Source: Mantis religiosa (lineage: Eukaryota; Arthropoda; Insecta; Mantodea; Mantidae). From it: 64,000 nucleotides of DNA. A program made the translations under genes and the position numbers. This document shows, piece after piece, positions 1 through 8,995 of the stretch. The DNA is taken from the NCBI GenBank assembly GCA_030765055.1, contig CM060953.1, positions 186,023,268 to 186,087,267 on the forward strand, read 5' to 3'. The notes under the pieces are model-generated. The model was not told the DNA's origin and did not search any database. It was given only the letters and a program-made list of their open reading frames with translations. Numbering within the stretch: the first letter of the stretch is position 1; each line of letters opens with the position of its first letter.

Positions 1-429
1 CTTAAAAGAGTGTTACAGATCCAGTTGGCTGGTTAACAGGGGGATGAGGGAAGTATTCTTTAAGATACAGTTGGCTTTAAAGAAGTCAGGAAGTGCAACA
101 AGTGTGCCATAAAGGTTACGATATAATAATCCATATCTAAAAAAGAGAGAGTTCAATTTGATTTAAGCCCATTATGACTTTCCCATAATTTTAAGAATAG
201 TGTTGTGATATGTTTTATAAATTGTAGAGGTACATGTTGAACTTCTGCACTTTTCTCAAAAAATGTCCAAGGATGGAGATATGTTTAGAACTTTAAATAA
301 AGCGCACAGACAAAGAATGAGAGAACTTTCGACACGTACAAGAGCTAAGAAACATCTCTAAGTACTTTGCGTAGTCCTACCAGGGCCGATCAACAAAGAC
401 ACAGACTGATGAACTGATAATCGTGTAGT
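1..429. other. Stretch with no recognised gene
   Basis: AT-rich sequence without a coding frame I can support. Bases ~378-402 (gatcaacaaagacacagact) vaguely resemble the mariner terminus at 886, but lie in the same orientation, so they are not its partner inverted repeat. Confidence 0.4.
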
Positions 430-606
430 GATTTGAAGCTGAATTCCTTTGTTTCTTTACGCGTGGTTAAGCCACGAGAGACTGTGAGAGTGTATGTTAT
501 ATCATCCTGCTGCAAAGGTGTGTACAAACTGTCTTTCTATGGAAATAAAGAGCATTTTGAATTTCTGCAAACTGGACTTATAATTTTACGAAACCACAGA
601 GTTACA
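430..606 (+). repeat. Partial LTR (LTR-A family), 3' part
   Basis: This aligns by eye with the 3' halves of the LTRs at 6257-6719, 12294-12748 and 56710-58203. The shared order is a ttacgYgtggttaagc block, then gaaataaagarca with an AATAAA signal, then a terminal ...gttaca matching the ...gtcaca end of the others. The 5' part of the LTR is not recognisable, so this is a truncated copy. The 60-residue frame across it (433-615) is not a gene. Confidence 0.6.
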
Positions 607-885
607 ATATTATAAAAATATTAAAAATTGTCGTACAAAACATTTATAATCTATGTTTTTACTAAGAACAAAAGATACTGGAGGCTTTGAATACCAAAGA
701 ATCGTAACTTCGGTGATGTAAGAATAACAAATGCCAAACTATATGTCAAAATGAGTGATTCAGCTGAGGAAAGTTTTATGCCTGAAGAAATTCAAAAGAA
801 TCTCGAAGTCCTAATCTTAGTTTCATAATTTACCAGTAATAATCGACTGTAACCAGAATAATAAAATATATTTCTCTGCATTGTA
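607..885. other. Stretch with no recognised gene
   Basis: AT-rich; nothing recognised. Confidence 0.4.
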
Positions 886-1345
886 CGAGAGCTGATCAGC
901 AAAGACTGAGACTCATTTTTTTCACAGATGTTTATTACTGCAATACAATATTTACATGATCTTTGTCAAATTAGTCCTCTCCTACTTCAATGGACTTTTT
1001 ATAGCGTCTCTGTCAGTCCTTGAACACCTGCTGCAGACCATTTTTTGTCAGATCCTTGAGAATCGCCTCACTTTACTTGAGTACTGTTTCAGAGTTCTCA
1101 AATCGAATACCCCTAAGCTTTGCCTTTAGTGTTGGGAATAGAAAAAGTCACAGGGTGCAAGATCGGGACTATAATGTGGACGTGGTACACAGGTAACGTT
1201 GAATCGAGCCAGAAACTGCATGACTTGATTTGCGACGTGAGGCCGTGCATTGTCATGATGAAGTCGCTACCCAGTCCGAGAAAGCTCTGGTCGTTTCTTT
1301 GCGATGTGCTTCCTCAGTGTAGCCAAAAAAGGCTTTTTTTCCTTA
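886..1345 (-). pseudogene. Mariner transposase, C-terminal fragment with 3' terminal repeat
   Basis: On the minus strand the fragment begins around the second catalytic aspartate (HHDNARPHVANQV), continues through PHYSPDLAPCDFFLFP with the third aspartate, then LKAKLRGIRFENSE and AILKDLTKNGLQQVF, with frame breaks. This is the C-terminal third of a mariner D34D transposase; the family is usually ~345 residues. The 3' terminus cgagagctgatcagcaaaga follows a TA (884-885), the mariner target site. The helix-turn-helix half, the first catalytic residue and the opposite terminal repeat are missing, so it is a 5'-truncated relic. It differs from mariners M1-M4 in this window. Confidence 0.75.
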
Positions 1346-2133
1346 CAAATTAAGGGCTAGCTGCAAATACACACGAAAGCCACTTCTGAAAATTAGAAAA
1401 GTTGAGACTCATTTCAAAAGTTTGGAGAAGCTATTTAAAAATAAAGTTAGACGAACGTAATGTACCAGATTAGTCGTACTAGCACTTTTGAAGTTGGCAG
1501 AAGAAAAGGCGCGACGCAAGTTGTTTGTAATACCAAGTATTTGCACCAGCAAATGTATTACATAGAAACTTCCTGAAACGTGACTTTTTATGTTCTCCCT
1601 TTATTTTTATAGCAGCCACAAATATTTACACAATGGTTTAAATTTACAGCTCATGAATCAAAATTCTGTTTACTAAAGTAGGGCCATTCACTAAAACAAC
1701 TTTATATACGATAATATAATTCATTATTTGTGTATGTTCGCCATCTGTACTTGAAAGTTATAGACCTGGTGCACGTAAAAATAATGACGTCACGAGAAAA
1801 AAAGACTAAAGTTGTGACCTACCGGAACTGGTTACATATTAACTACAGAAAAGACCCAACAATGTATTTGTGTATCAACTGTTTCAAGTTTCTCTAAAAA
1901 TTTCATTCAGTAAATACAGGGAGCGTTGCTTTTCCTTAGAATTTGTATTACTCTATAACCTTTACTCATATTTCTAAAATAGAGGCGCTTAAACTGGTAC
2001 ATAACTGTATCTGAGATACAGGGTGGAGTCAAGGCCGATACTAGCTAAAAGGACTACAATATTTGCCCACAAAAATAATTCAGGTGTAGTGCATTTAATT
2101 ATCTAAAATATATCATTGTAACGTTCTTGAATA
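1346..2133. other. Stretch with no recognised gene
   Basis: AT-rich unique-looking sequence between two mariners. No coding frame or repeat recognised. Confidence 0.4.
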
Positions 2134-2295
2134 TACGAGGCATGTTTTTTAAGTCAGTACCGTTTTGCGATTCCGTCGCCCCAGCGCTACGGTCGGCGTT
2201 CCGCGCATGCGCGCTGGTTACCTACATCTCTTGTCTACGCACTGACGCCAGTAGTCTGATTCTTCATTGTATACGTTGGTTACTGATTGTTTAAG

Positions 2296-3636
2296 ATGCC
2301 TCCGACAATCGTGAGTCCCGCCGATTGTGAAGTACGGGCTATTATACGATTTCTTAGTGCTAAAGGCGTAAAACCGATCGATATTCATCGTGAGATCTGT
2401 GAAGTTTACGGACAAAACATTATGAGTGATGGAATGGGAAGGAAATGGGTGAGAGCATTTAAAGATGGCCGCACAAATGTGCACGATGAAGAACGGAGTG
2501 GGCCTCCTTCGGTCTTTACTGAATATTTGGTGCAGAAAGTGGACGAAAAGGTGAGAGAAAACAGACGCTTTACAATTTCATCACTGTGCGACTATTTTCC
2601 TCAATATTCTCGTAGTGTTTTGTATCGCATTGTGACCGAGAACTTGAAGTACCGGAAATTTTGTTCACGTTGGGTTCCGAAAATGTTGACGGATTTGCAC
2701 AAAACCCAATGTTTAGGTATTGCATTGACTTTCCTTGAGCAGTACCACAATGAAGGTGGAGATATTTTAGACCAAATTATTATTGGTGACGAAACATGGG
2801 TGGCCTATGTCACATCAGAATCTAAACAACAATCCATGGAATGGCGACATTCATCATCACCCACAAAAGTGAAGTTTAAGCAAACAATTTCTGCCCGGAA
2901 AATCATTTGCAAAGTTTTTTGGGACAGAAAAGGAGTATTGCTATTGGAGTTTCTGCCTCGTAATGAGACAATCAATGCAGCGTCTTATTGTGAGACATTG
3001 AACAATCTGCGCCGTGCAATCCAGAACAAAAGACGTGGCAAGTTGAGTAAGGGTATCGTTTTGCTGCATGACAATGCCCGTCCACATGTGGCTAGTCAAA
3101 CCAAAGATGTCATCAAATATTTTCAATGGGAAACTCTAGATCATCCTCCATACAGCCCTGATCTGGCGGGCCACGCCGTGGCTTAGTGGTTAGACTGCTT
3201 GGCTCTCACCAAGGCGGCCCGGGTTCGATCCCAGGCGACCGCAAAATGATATTTGTGGTGGACATCACGGCGTTAGGGCGGGTTTTCTCCGGGATCTCCG
3301 GTTTCCCCCGCCATTTCATTCCACCGGTGCTGCATCTTCATCTCATGTATCATCAGTGTCATCGCCTGCGGTGCCGTATGTAGTAAAAGCGGGCGTTACA
3401 CACTATACATTTCATTTCATTTCCTGATCTGGCGCCCAGCGACTACCATTTATTTGTTCCTGCACTTGAAGAAACATCTGGGCGGTCAGCGTCTTCAAGA
3501 CGATAACGAAGTCAAAACAGTTGTGATACAGTGGTTAACACGTCAGGCGGCAGAATTTTATGAGGAGGGTATTCAAAAACTGGTGCCACGTTATGACAAG
3601 TGCCTCAATGTTCACGGAAATTATGTAGAAAAGTAG
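2296..3636 (+). pseudogene. M1 mariner transposase, interrupted
   Basis: DDE transposase for cut-and-paste movement. The start is the ATG at 2296, at the family-typical place before PPTIVSPADCEVRAIIRF. Visible in order: N-terminal helix-turn-helix (ICEVYG ... WVRAFKDGRTNVHDEERSG), the linker motif WVPKMLT (family consensus WVPHxL), first Asp in IIIGDETWV, second in LLHDNARPH, third in YSPDLAPSD. The frame is open to 3168, is split by SINE-1, resumes at 3435, has an extra base near 3454, and ends with CLNVHGNYVEK at 3636. Without the insertion the length is about 358 codons, matching the family. All three catalytic residues survive. It cannot make a full protein as it stands. Confidence 0.9.
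3169..3422 (+). mobile_element. SINE-1 copy (tRNA-Glu-like head)
   Basis: A 254-bp insertion with a perfect 12-bp target-site duplication cctgatctggcg (3157-3168 and 3423-3434). The head carries a pol III A box (gtggcttagtggttagac) and B box (ggttcgatccc). The stretch ggctctcaccaaggcggccc resembles tRNA-Glu with a CTC anticodon. The body is GC-rich and the tail ends in catttcatttcatt. Other copies are at 18425-18648 (-), 41165-41415 (-) and 55148-55404 (+). The short frames across these copies are fortuitous. Confidence 0.9.
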
Positions 3637-3737
3637 ATTGAGGTACAGGCTTTCATTTAAAAATACAATTATTGCGTTATCTATGCACGTCTTTTTTTAT
3701 TTCCAAAACGGTACTGACTTAAAAAACATGCATGGTA

Positions 3738-4963
3738 CTATACGGCAAACCCGCATACCAGTGTTAAATTGACTGGGTTCTAATTGGAGATATGAGTTCT
3801 CTTATCCTCAGGTGTATGGTTGTAGGAAATGGATTTTGGTGGTTGTTGGCTACTCAGTTGTATTAATAATTGTTTGTTACAGAAGTATTTGGTTTAATTC
3901 CTACTAAGTTTGCTTATCGACTTGGATCGGTGACCACCTGTTAGTAAAATTCCTAACATAAATTCAATTTTACTGGAAACTCTGGATTACTTGTTTAAAG
4001 TTACTTCCACGCGGTTTCTATTTCTTCTATATACGGCGACTACTTTGCTCTAATAAACTTCTAATGCTGCTTCCACTTACGCTGGTTGCACTATTCTCAA
4101 CTTCCCTACATTTCAGTCTTATAAATCTTTGCTTCTCCTTCTTTATGTGCATGAACACGTCCTTCCTCTCGTAGTATCACCTTTTAAGTATAAGGTTTTC
4201 TTACTTCGCGATTCAGTTCGAACCTTATTCTGATCCCCTCTCTAACTTTATCATATGAACAAAGTAGCACACCTTTCTCAAATGTTACATTATTATTGGT
4301 TTATCATTTATTTAGAATTTTCGCTTTGGTTGGCAAAACTCATCTAACTCATTGACGTTCAGCCCACCCTGAGTTGGGGACCGCCTACCCTGAGTTGTTT
4401 GTAACGGTATACATCGTTATCAAAACAGCGAAGTGAATCTCTTTAGCGTTCATGCTCAACTGCATTTTCAAAGCCTCTTTGTCCCAACACATTCCTGGCT
4501 GAAAGTATTCAATAGTTCTCAGACATTGAACCCTTCCTAGCACAAAGAGAGTAACGGTCCTCCCTTCCTGTCTCTCCGAAGTGTGCAGAGTTTTACAACA
4601 ATACTTTCTCTTAGTTGCTTGGATGTTAGCATGTACGCTATATTAAAATATATTCTTCCCTTCTGATTCTTTAAGTCAACCACTATTTTAATCATTGCTC
4701 TGTAACAGTACTTTTGGGTTATGTTTGAAGTATGAAAAATTTATAAATTTATAAAAAATGATTATGTAAAAATATATGTAATTGTGTGATTGGCCAAAGT
4801 AATAATTGTATGACGTAATATGACGAAATGTTGTGACGTGAAATCAAATCGGCCAATCACAAAATTAAATCAATAATCTTGATAGAGAGAGACTTTTGTT
4901 GTAATGGTAGAGTGTGGTGAATAGTGGTGTATGATCAAGAACATTTAAGTAATATGAAAGGGT
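3738..4963. other. Stretch with no recognised gene
   Basis: No coding frame recognised. A small local duplication of caccctgagttg/taccctgagttg lies at ~4367-4398. Otherwise AT-rich and anonymous. Confidence 0.4.
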
Positions 4964-5320
4964 AGAGTCAGACTGAAAAATTCAATGCTATAGCCGGGAT
5001 TTGAACCACGGATCTTCTGGTTTCCGTCCAGCCGCTCTAACCTTTTGAGCTAGTATGGCCAACGTGCCAACATGACATTAGTGCCTAGTGGTTTACCGGG
5101 AGAAACACGAGTCAGTTGGAGAATTTAATGTCATGTTGGCACGTTGGCCATAGTAGCTCAAATGGTCAGAGCGACTGGACGGAAACCAGAAGATCCGTGG
5201 TTCAAATCCCGGCTATGGCATTGAATTTTTCAGTCTGGCTCTACCCTTTCATAGTGCGTCCTACACACGGCTAGTGTGAAAGAACAATTAATTTCCATTT
5301 AAGTAATAGTTTTAATCTGT
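4964..5320. repeat. T3 tRNA-like repeat, inverted (head-to-head) pair
   Basis: Two oppositely oriented copies of the same unit: a minus copy (4964-~5080) and a plus copy (~5125-5320), separated by ~50 bp of T3 spacer. Each carries a tRNA-like segment (4987-5059 minus, 5147-5219 plus) followed by the family tail attgaatttttcagtctggc and gtgtgaaagaacaattaatt. The arms of about 110 bp could form a long hairpin. The unit also occurs as a tandem array at 30963-32900 and as another inverted pair at 46231-46745. Confidence 0.8.
5147..5219 (+). pseudogene. tRNA-like sequence inside T3 (73 nt, anticodon position GGA)
   Basis: This folds as a tRNA-like cloverleaf. The 7-bp acceptor stem gccatag/ctatggc is perfect, and the 4-bp D stem gctc/gagc is perfect. 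The anticodon arm has loop acggaaa, and the T loop is ttcaaat. Against function: position 33 is C instead of the near-universal U, and the T stem cgtgg/cccgg has two mismatches. It also recurs in every T3 unit. I read it as a tRNA-derived pol III promoter of a repeat, not a working tRNA-Ser gene. The partner copy on the other strand is at 4987-5059. Confidence 0.65.
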
Positions 5321-6252
5321 ATAGATATAACCAAATAAGAATTTATCGACATGTTGGAAGTGACTGGGAAAGGAAGTTCAAGCAAAATGTAATCTAAATA
5401 ATACAATTAAATAGTTACAGAATTTCACTTCTCCGAAACTTTATTCCGAACCACGCCTGAAAAACAGATGTCTCATGACTCTTACTTAGAATAAGATGAT
5501 ACAATTGGTGACCACAGGAAATAGATAGCTGCAAAACCTCACACGAGAAGAGAAAGAATTGTGCGTCCAACATAGAAATCCTGTCCCAAATTGCGCCCGA
5601 ACGTGTGGCTGATGAAGATGGAGACACATTAACGACGAATAGTCACAAATTCCTGTCCCAACTCTATCCATTCTAATTTTATATTAATTTAACAAGATTT
5701 TTATATTAGTTTAGCAAAGCATTTTCATTAATGTATATACTTTTTAATTATCTGATTTCATTTATTTGGCCGCCCCCTAATCGCTGCCTAATACTGCGGT
5801 TACAACTAAAAATCAATACTGACATGAAAAACTATTAACTTACCGTTATCACACTAATTATATAATTATTAATGAGCTAAAAATATAAAGAATTATCTTA
5901 AGTTAAGTACCGTGACAAAAATGGCGAGTCTAATTTCAACTTGACCCATTTTATTTATCGCTGACTTCGTTAGCCCAGTGCCAACTTACAAACACTTCCT
6001 CGTTTGTAAACACAGAGTCAACAAATCTCTTTAATTAGTATTTTGTTTTGCACATAACAACTCGCGCTGTTCCTAATTTCTCCGACGCACACAGAACGTT
6101 TCCCCTTCTAGTTTACGACTCTCTGTAGCTGTTGCGGTTATATTTGGCGTGAAAGTCCGTTTAATTTTGCTCAGAAGTCCCACCATCAGGCTTGAATTTC
6201 TTTTGTGCTCCCAAAACTTGCTTTTATAAATCTGACTACGCTATAGACTTTT
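5321..6252. other. Stretch with no recognised gene
   Basis: The frames at 5415-5671 (-) match nothing I know and overlap each other in different phases. I see nothing firm here. Confidence 0.4.
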
Positions 6253-6256
6253 GTAT

Positions 6257-6719
6257 TGTCACCCAATTATCGGAAGGCACGACCAAACTGGGTAGGAGAC
6301 AGGAGGCATTCAGTCCACGTCCACCCATTTATCTTGTAGCGCTAACATAGGAGATGGTTAGGAAAGTGTCACTAGACACTAGCAGTCTCTTTCGCCTCCT
6401 CCTGACGTCTGCAACAATCAGGATACTTCATCTAACCCGGAACCTTCTAGATTGGTCAGTTGGTCTTATATAAGCGACGCGCCGGGCTGAGGCTGGAGGC
6501 AGTGCTAGCGAACGGACTGGAAGACTATGTACGTGTATCAGAGGAGTTGTACGTAATTGTGAGTGTGGAATGGACCTGTGCAGACGAACTAGTGGATTGT
6601 AATTGTGTGCGCTACGTAATTCTATGTAATCGGCAAGTGTTCCAACTATAAATCGCTGGAAATAAAGAACATTTTAATTGTGCAATTGAAATTTAATTTC
6701 ACGAAGCCACAAAGTCACA
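6257..6719 (+). mobile_element. Solo LTR (LTR-A family)
   Basis: A 463-bp LTR that starts tgtcaccca and ends gtcaca (TG...CA), flanked on both sides by the 4-bp duplication GTAT (6253-6256 and 6720-6723). It contains a TATA box (6467-6474) and an AATAAA (6661-6666), giving the usual U3-R-U5 order. No internal gag-pol lies beside it, so it is a solo LTR left by recombination. The LTR at 56710-58203 matches over its length outside a nested LINE. A 4-bp duplication fits several LTR-retrotransposon groups, and the superfamily cannot be assigned. The small frame 6460-6651 is not a gene. Confidence 0.85.
6467..6474 (+). promoter_or_regulatory. TATA box of solo LTR
   Basis: TATATAAG lies about 190 bp upstream of the AATAAA. 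The homologous LTR keeps the same octamer on the minus strand at 57989-57996, and the 12.3-kb copy has tataaaa at about 12500. Confidence 0.6.
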
Positions 6720-6723
6720 GTAT

Positions 6724-7327
6724 CCTGACATAATAATTAACTATTTTCTTTTTAATGAACGTGTTGCTTGACACAACTATATCGGCGCCACCTTTATGCC
6801 GTAGTTTTGGCCCGCAGGGGAGCATTTACATTTAAATGGAGCGGTTGCTTTGAAGCACAACTTAAAAACTATCAATCTAAGTCGGACATGAACACGCGGC
6901 CAGTCTTACCTAATCTTATACCTTGATCAAAAGTGTGTAAAAATAGTAACAAAGCCTTATCTTGACTGTAATCAAATACAGAGCAGTAAGAATGGTTGAG
7001 CGGGAAGAGATCCTCGTGTAAGTGAAACACGTCAATTTCCTCTACCTGAGTGCCTCAGTAGTGTAAACTAACACAACCTGTATATCTTTAGGTGTATCGG
7101 GTTTCCCCGTAATGAGAAATCTTTTAGTATTACCTCACAGGGGAAGAATGTTACGCAAAACAAGCGTGGTGAAGAAGTTGCCTACCCAGCAGGCGTTCAT
7201 TGCGAAGTGTACTGAATTCCCACGACAGGAAGGATAGAGGGGAATGAAGGGCAGAGGAGCTTGAAATTTATGTAAAAACTGAAGCTGCTAACAGTGAAGT
7301 AAACTAGGTATTAATAACAACTAAACA
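6724..7327. other. Stretch with no recognised gene
   Basis: Nothing recognised between the solo LTR and the Penelope-like element. Confidence 0.4.
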
Positions 7328-7363
7328 CTAGTAACACAACTTCACTTATCTTATTTAAATCCT

Positions 7364-7402
7364 GGGACCGGTTTCAAAGCAAAACATCTGCTTCATCCTC
7401 AG
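7364..7402 (-). ncRNA. Hammerhead-ribozyme-like motif in Penelope 3' region
   Basis: On the minus strand CTGAGGA (fits CUGANGA) is followed by a possible stem II (gaagca/tgcttt around gatgttt), then GAAAC and CGGTC. GAAACCGGTC supplies A15.1, a palindromic stem III segment (accggt) and a GUC cleavage triplet. Penelope-like elements are known to carry hammerhead motifs. Stem I here is weak (about 3 bp), and an unpaired base sits next to stem II, so activity is uncertain. Confidence 0.5.
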
Positions 7403-7543
7403 CCACTCAGCTTGACACTCACCCACTAACTGACTGACCTTGACCACTACCGGAGTTTGGAGAATAGCTCCTTATCTAACGGCCATCTATCGGGGACAAC
7501 ACAAACTAATTCATGACATATATTGGAGGGATATCAAAATTCA

Positions 7544-7942
7544 TTACGCGACCTTATTTTTCAAAATAAATATCTTCTCCCAAACCATTAGATCTATCGG
7601 TTCTTTCAATTGTTTCAATAATTTATCTTCTGGATTTACTTCATGATTATATGTCCAAAAATGATCAGCCACTGCTGATTTATCTGTCTGTCTATATTTA
7701 ATATTTCTAAAATGTTCTTTCGCTCTGGTTTCTAAATTACGCTTGGTTCTGCCAATATAGATCTTATCACATTCTAAACAGTTAACTTGATAAATACCAG
7801 ATTTTTTGCTGTCTGAAATTTTGTCTTTTTTAGAAAACTGTAGCAAATTCTTTGTAGTGTAATTATTATGAGGTGGTAGTATTATACCAACTTCTTTGAC
7901 AATTTTTTGGAACTTTCTATTTGCCCATGGATGATACGTCAA
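7544..7942 (-). pseudogene. Penelope GIY-YIG endonuclease domain
   Basis: The frame of about 130 residues carries KSGIYQVNCLECDKIYIGRT, the GIY...YIG signature with the Cys pair (CLEC) usual in Penelope-type enzymes, followed by ETRAKEHFRNIK and the conserved AVADHFWTYNHEV. This nuclease makes the nick used for target-primed reverse transcription. It is separated from the upstream RT piece by a stop and a frameshift around 7943-7965, so the original single ORF is broken. Confidence 0.85.
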
Positions 7943-7964
7943 TTTTTTAAAAATATAATCTTTT

Positions 7965-8278
7965 TTACTTTTTTAAGAGTGGAAACTTCATTAACATTTT
8001 TTTATATTTAAATTTTTCTACTCTTCTGATTATAAAATCTTTATTAAATCCGTTAATTAAAGCAGTATTTATAATATGTTTATATTCCGCATTAAATTCT
8101 TCTTCGTTTAGAGGTATGTTTATCAATCTGTAAATCAAACTATTAAAAACAGCAAATTTGTGTGAGATAGGGTTAAAACTTTTATTTTTGTTATAATTAT
8201 CCGTGTGAGTTGACTTTCTATAGATGCCAAAACTTAATTTATTTTTATTTTTTATTATCTTTAGATCTAGAAGGAACA
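7965..8278 (-). pseudogene. Penelope reverse transcriptase, C-terminal end
   Basis: The segment reads LSFGIYRKSTHTDNYNKNKS, then PISHKFAVFNSLIYRLINIPL, typical of the thumb/C-terminal part of Penelope RTs. The catalytic palm with YADD is not present; the copy is truncated at about 8278. Residues in the open frame beyond that point (8279-8330) come from the inverted plus-strand copy read backwards and do not belong to the RT. Confidence 0.8.
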
Positions 8279-8669
8279 TTTTAGAAATATTAAATATAGA
8301 CAGACAGAGAAATCGACAGTGGCTGATCATTTTTGGTCATATAAACATGAAGTAAATCCAGAAGTTAAATTATTGAAACAACTAAAGCACCCATAGATTT
8401 AATGGTTTGTGAAAAGATATTTATTTTGAAAAACAAGGATCACGTAATGAATTTTGATATCCCCCCAATAGATGTCATCAATAAATTTGTGTTGTCCCCG
8501 GTAGATGGCAGTTAGATAAGGAGCTATTCTTCAAACTCCGGTAGTGGTCAAGGTGAGTCTGTCAGTCAGTTAGTCGGTGAGTGTCAAGCTGAGTGACTGA
8601 GGATGAAGCAAATGTTTTGCTTTGAAACCGGTCCCAGGATTTAAATAAGATAAGAGAAGTTGTGTTACT
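8276..8669 (+). mobile_element. Penelope-like 3' fragment, inverted relative to 7328-8278
   Basis: The plus-strand sequence from gaacattttagaaatattaa onward repeats the end of the GIY-YIG domain (acagtggctgatcatttttgg) and the same 3' non-coding tail, ending at gttgtgttact. Homology to the minus copy stops at the corresponding base (~7329). The two copies have drifted apart by point changes, so the duplication is not recent. Confidence 0.8.
8597..8633 (+). ncRNA. Second hammerhead-like motif (plus-strand Penelope copy)
   Basis: CTGAGGA, a stem-loop (gaagca aatgttt tgcttt), GAAAC and CGGTC are all kept in the inverted copy. The change in the loop (gatg to aatg) leaves the putative stem intact. 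The base just before CTGAGGA differs (g to a), which weakens the already short stem I. Confidence 0.45.
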
Positions 8670-8995
8670 GGAGCTTGAAATGTTTCTCTGCTCCGGTAGT
8701 GGACCTGTTTACTAGGAAATGAGTGCATCAGAGTGCATATAAGCACCCATACTGCCAGATATAATGTTTGTTGCACTAAATGCAACGATATGGGTGAGTT
8801 ATGTGACAACGCTATTGCATTTTAAACGAACCTTCCATCCTTGTCATACTGGAAAAGTGAGCATTAACACCGAGGAGACAGCAAAAGTGATCACCTTAGA
8901 CTTTCCTCTAGATTGCCTTCTTGCCCTGGGCGATCAGAACCAACCATTTTAATCATAAATCGCAATCAAATAACGCGATAATTAAAATACAAAAT
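8670..8995. other. Stretch with no recognised gene
   Basis: Nothing recognised; the small frame at 8764-8952 has no recognisable content. Confidence 0.4.

Larger units (their letters stand above)
2136..3735 (+). mobile_element. Mariner element M1, near complete, with nested SINE-1
   Basis: The element is flanked by TA dinucleotides (2134-2135 and 3736-3737). Its ends form an inverted repeat of about 28 bp: catgttttttaagtcagtac at the left, with its complement at 3707-3731. Removing the 254-bp SINE leaves about 1.33 kb, a normal mariner size. Only one frameshift and the SINE separate it from an intact-looking element, so it is probably among the younger insertions here. It is related to M4 at 41.1 kb, sharing the ICEVYG helix-turn-helix region. 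Confidence 0.9.
7328..8278 (-). mobile_element. Penelope-like retroelement, 5'-truncated copy
   Basis: The minus strand carries the end of a Penelope-type reverse transcriptase, then a GIY-YIG endonuclease domain, then about 210 bp of 3' non-coding sequence with a hammerhead-like motif. This order is that of Penelope-like elements. Most of the RT is absent. At about 8276 the sequence switches abruptly to a plus-strand copy of the same 3' end, giving a tail-out inverted pair. Confidence 0.85.

Noticed and set aside
378..410. Possible partner terminal repeat for the mariner at 886
   Set aside because: Same orientation as the 886 terminus and only loosely similar.
5147..5219. Functional tRNA-Ser(GGA) gene
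   Set aside because: C at position 33, two T-stem mismatches, no long variable arm as expected for tRNA-Ser, and the sequence is part of a repeated unit.
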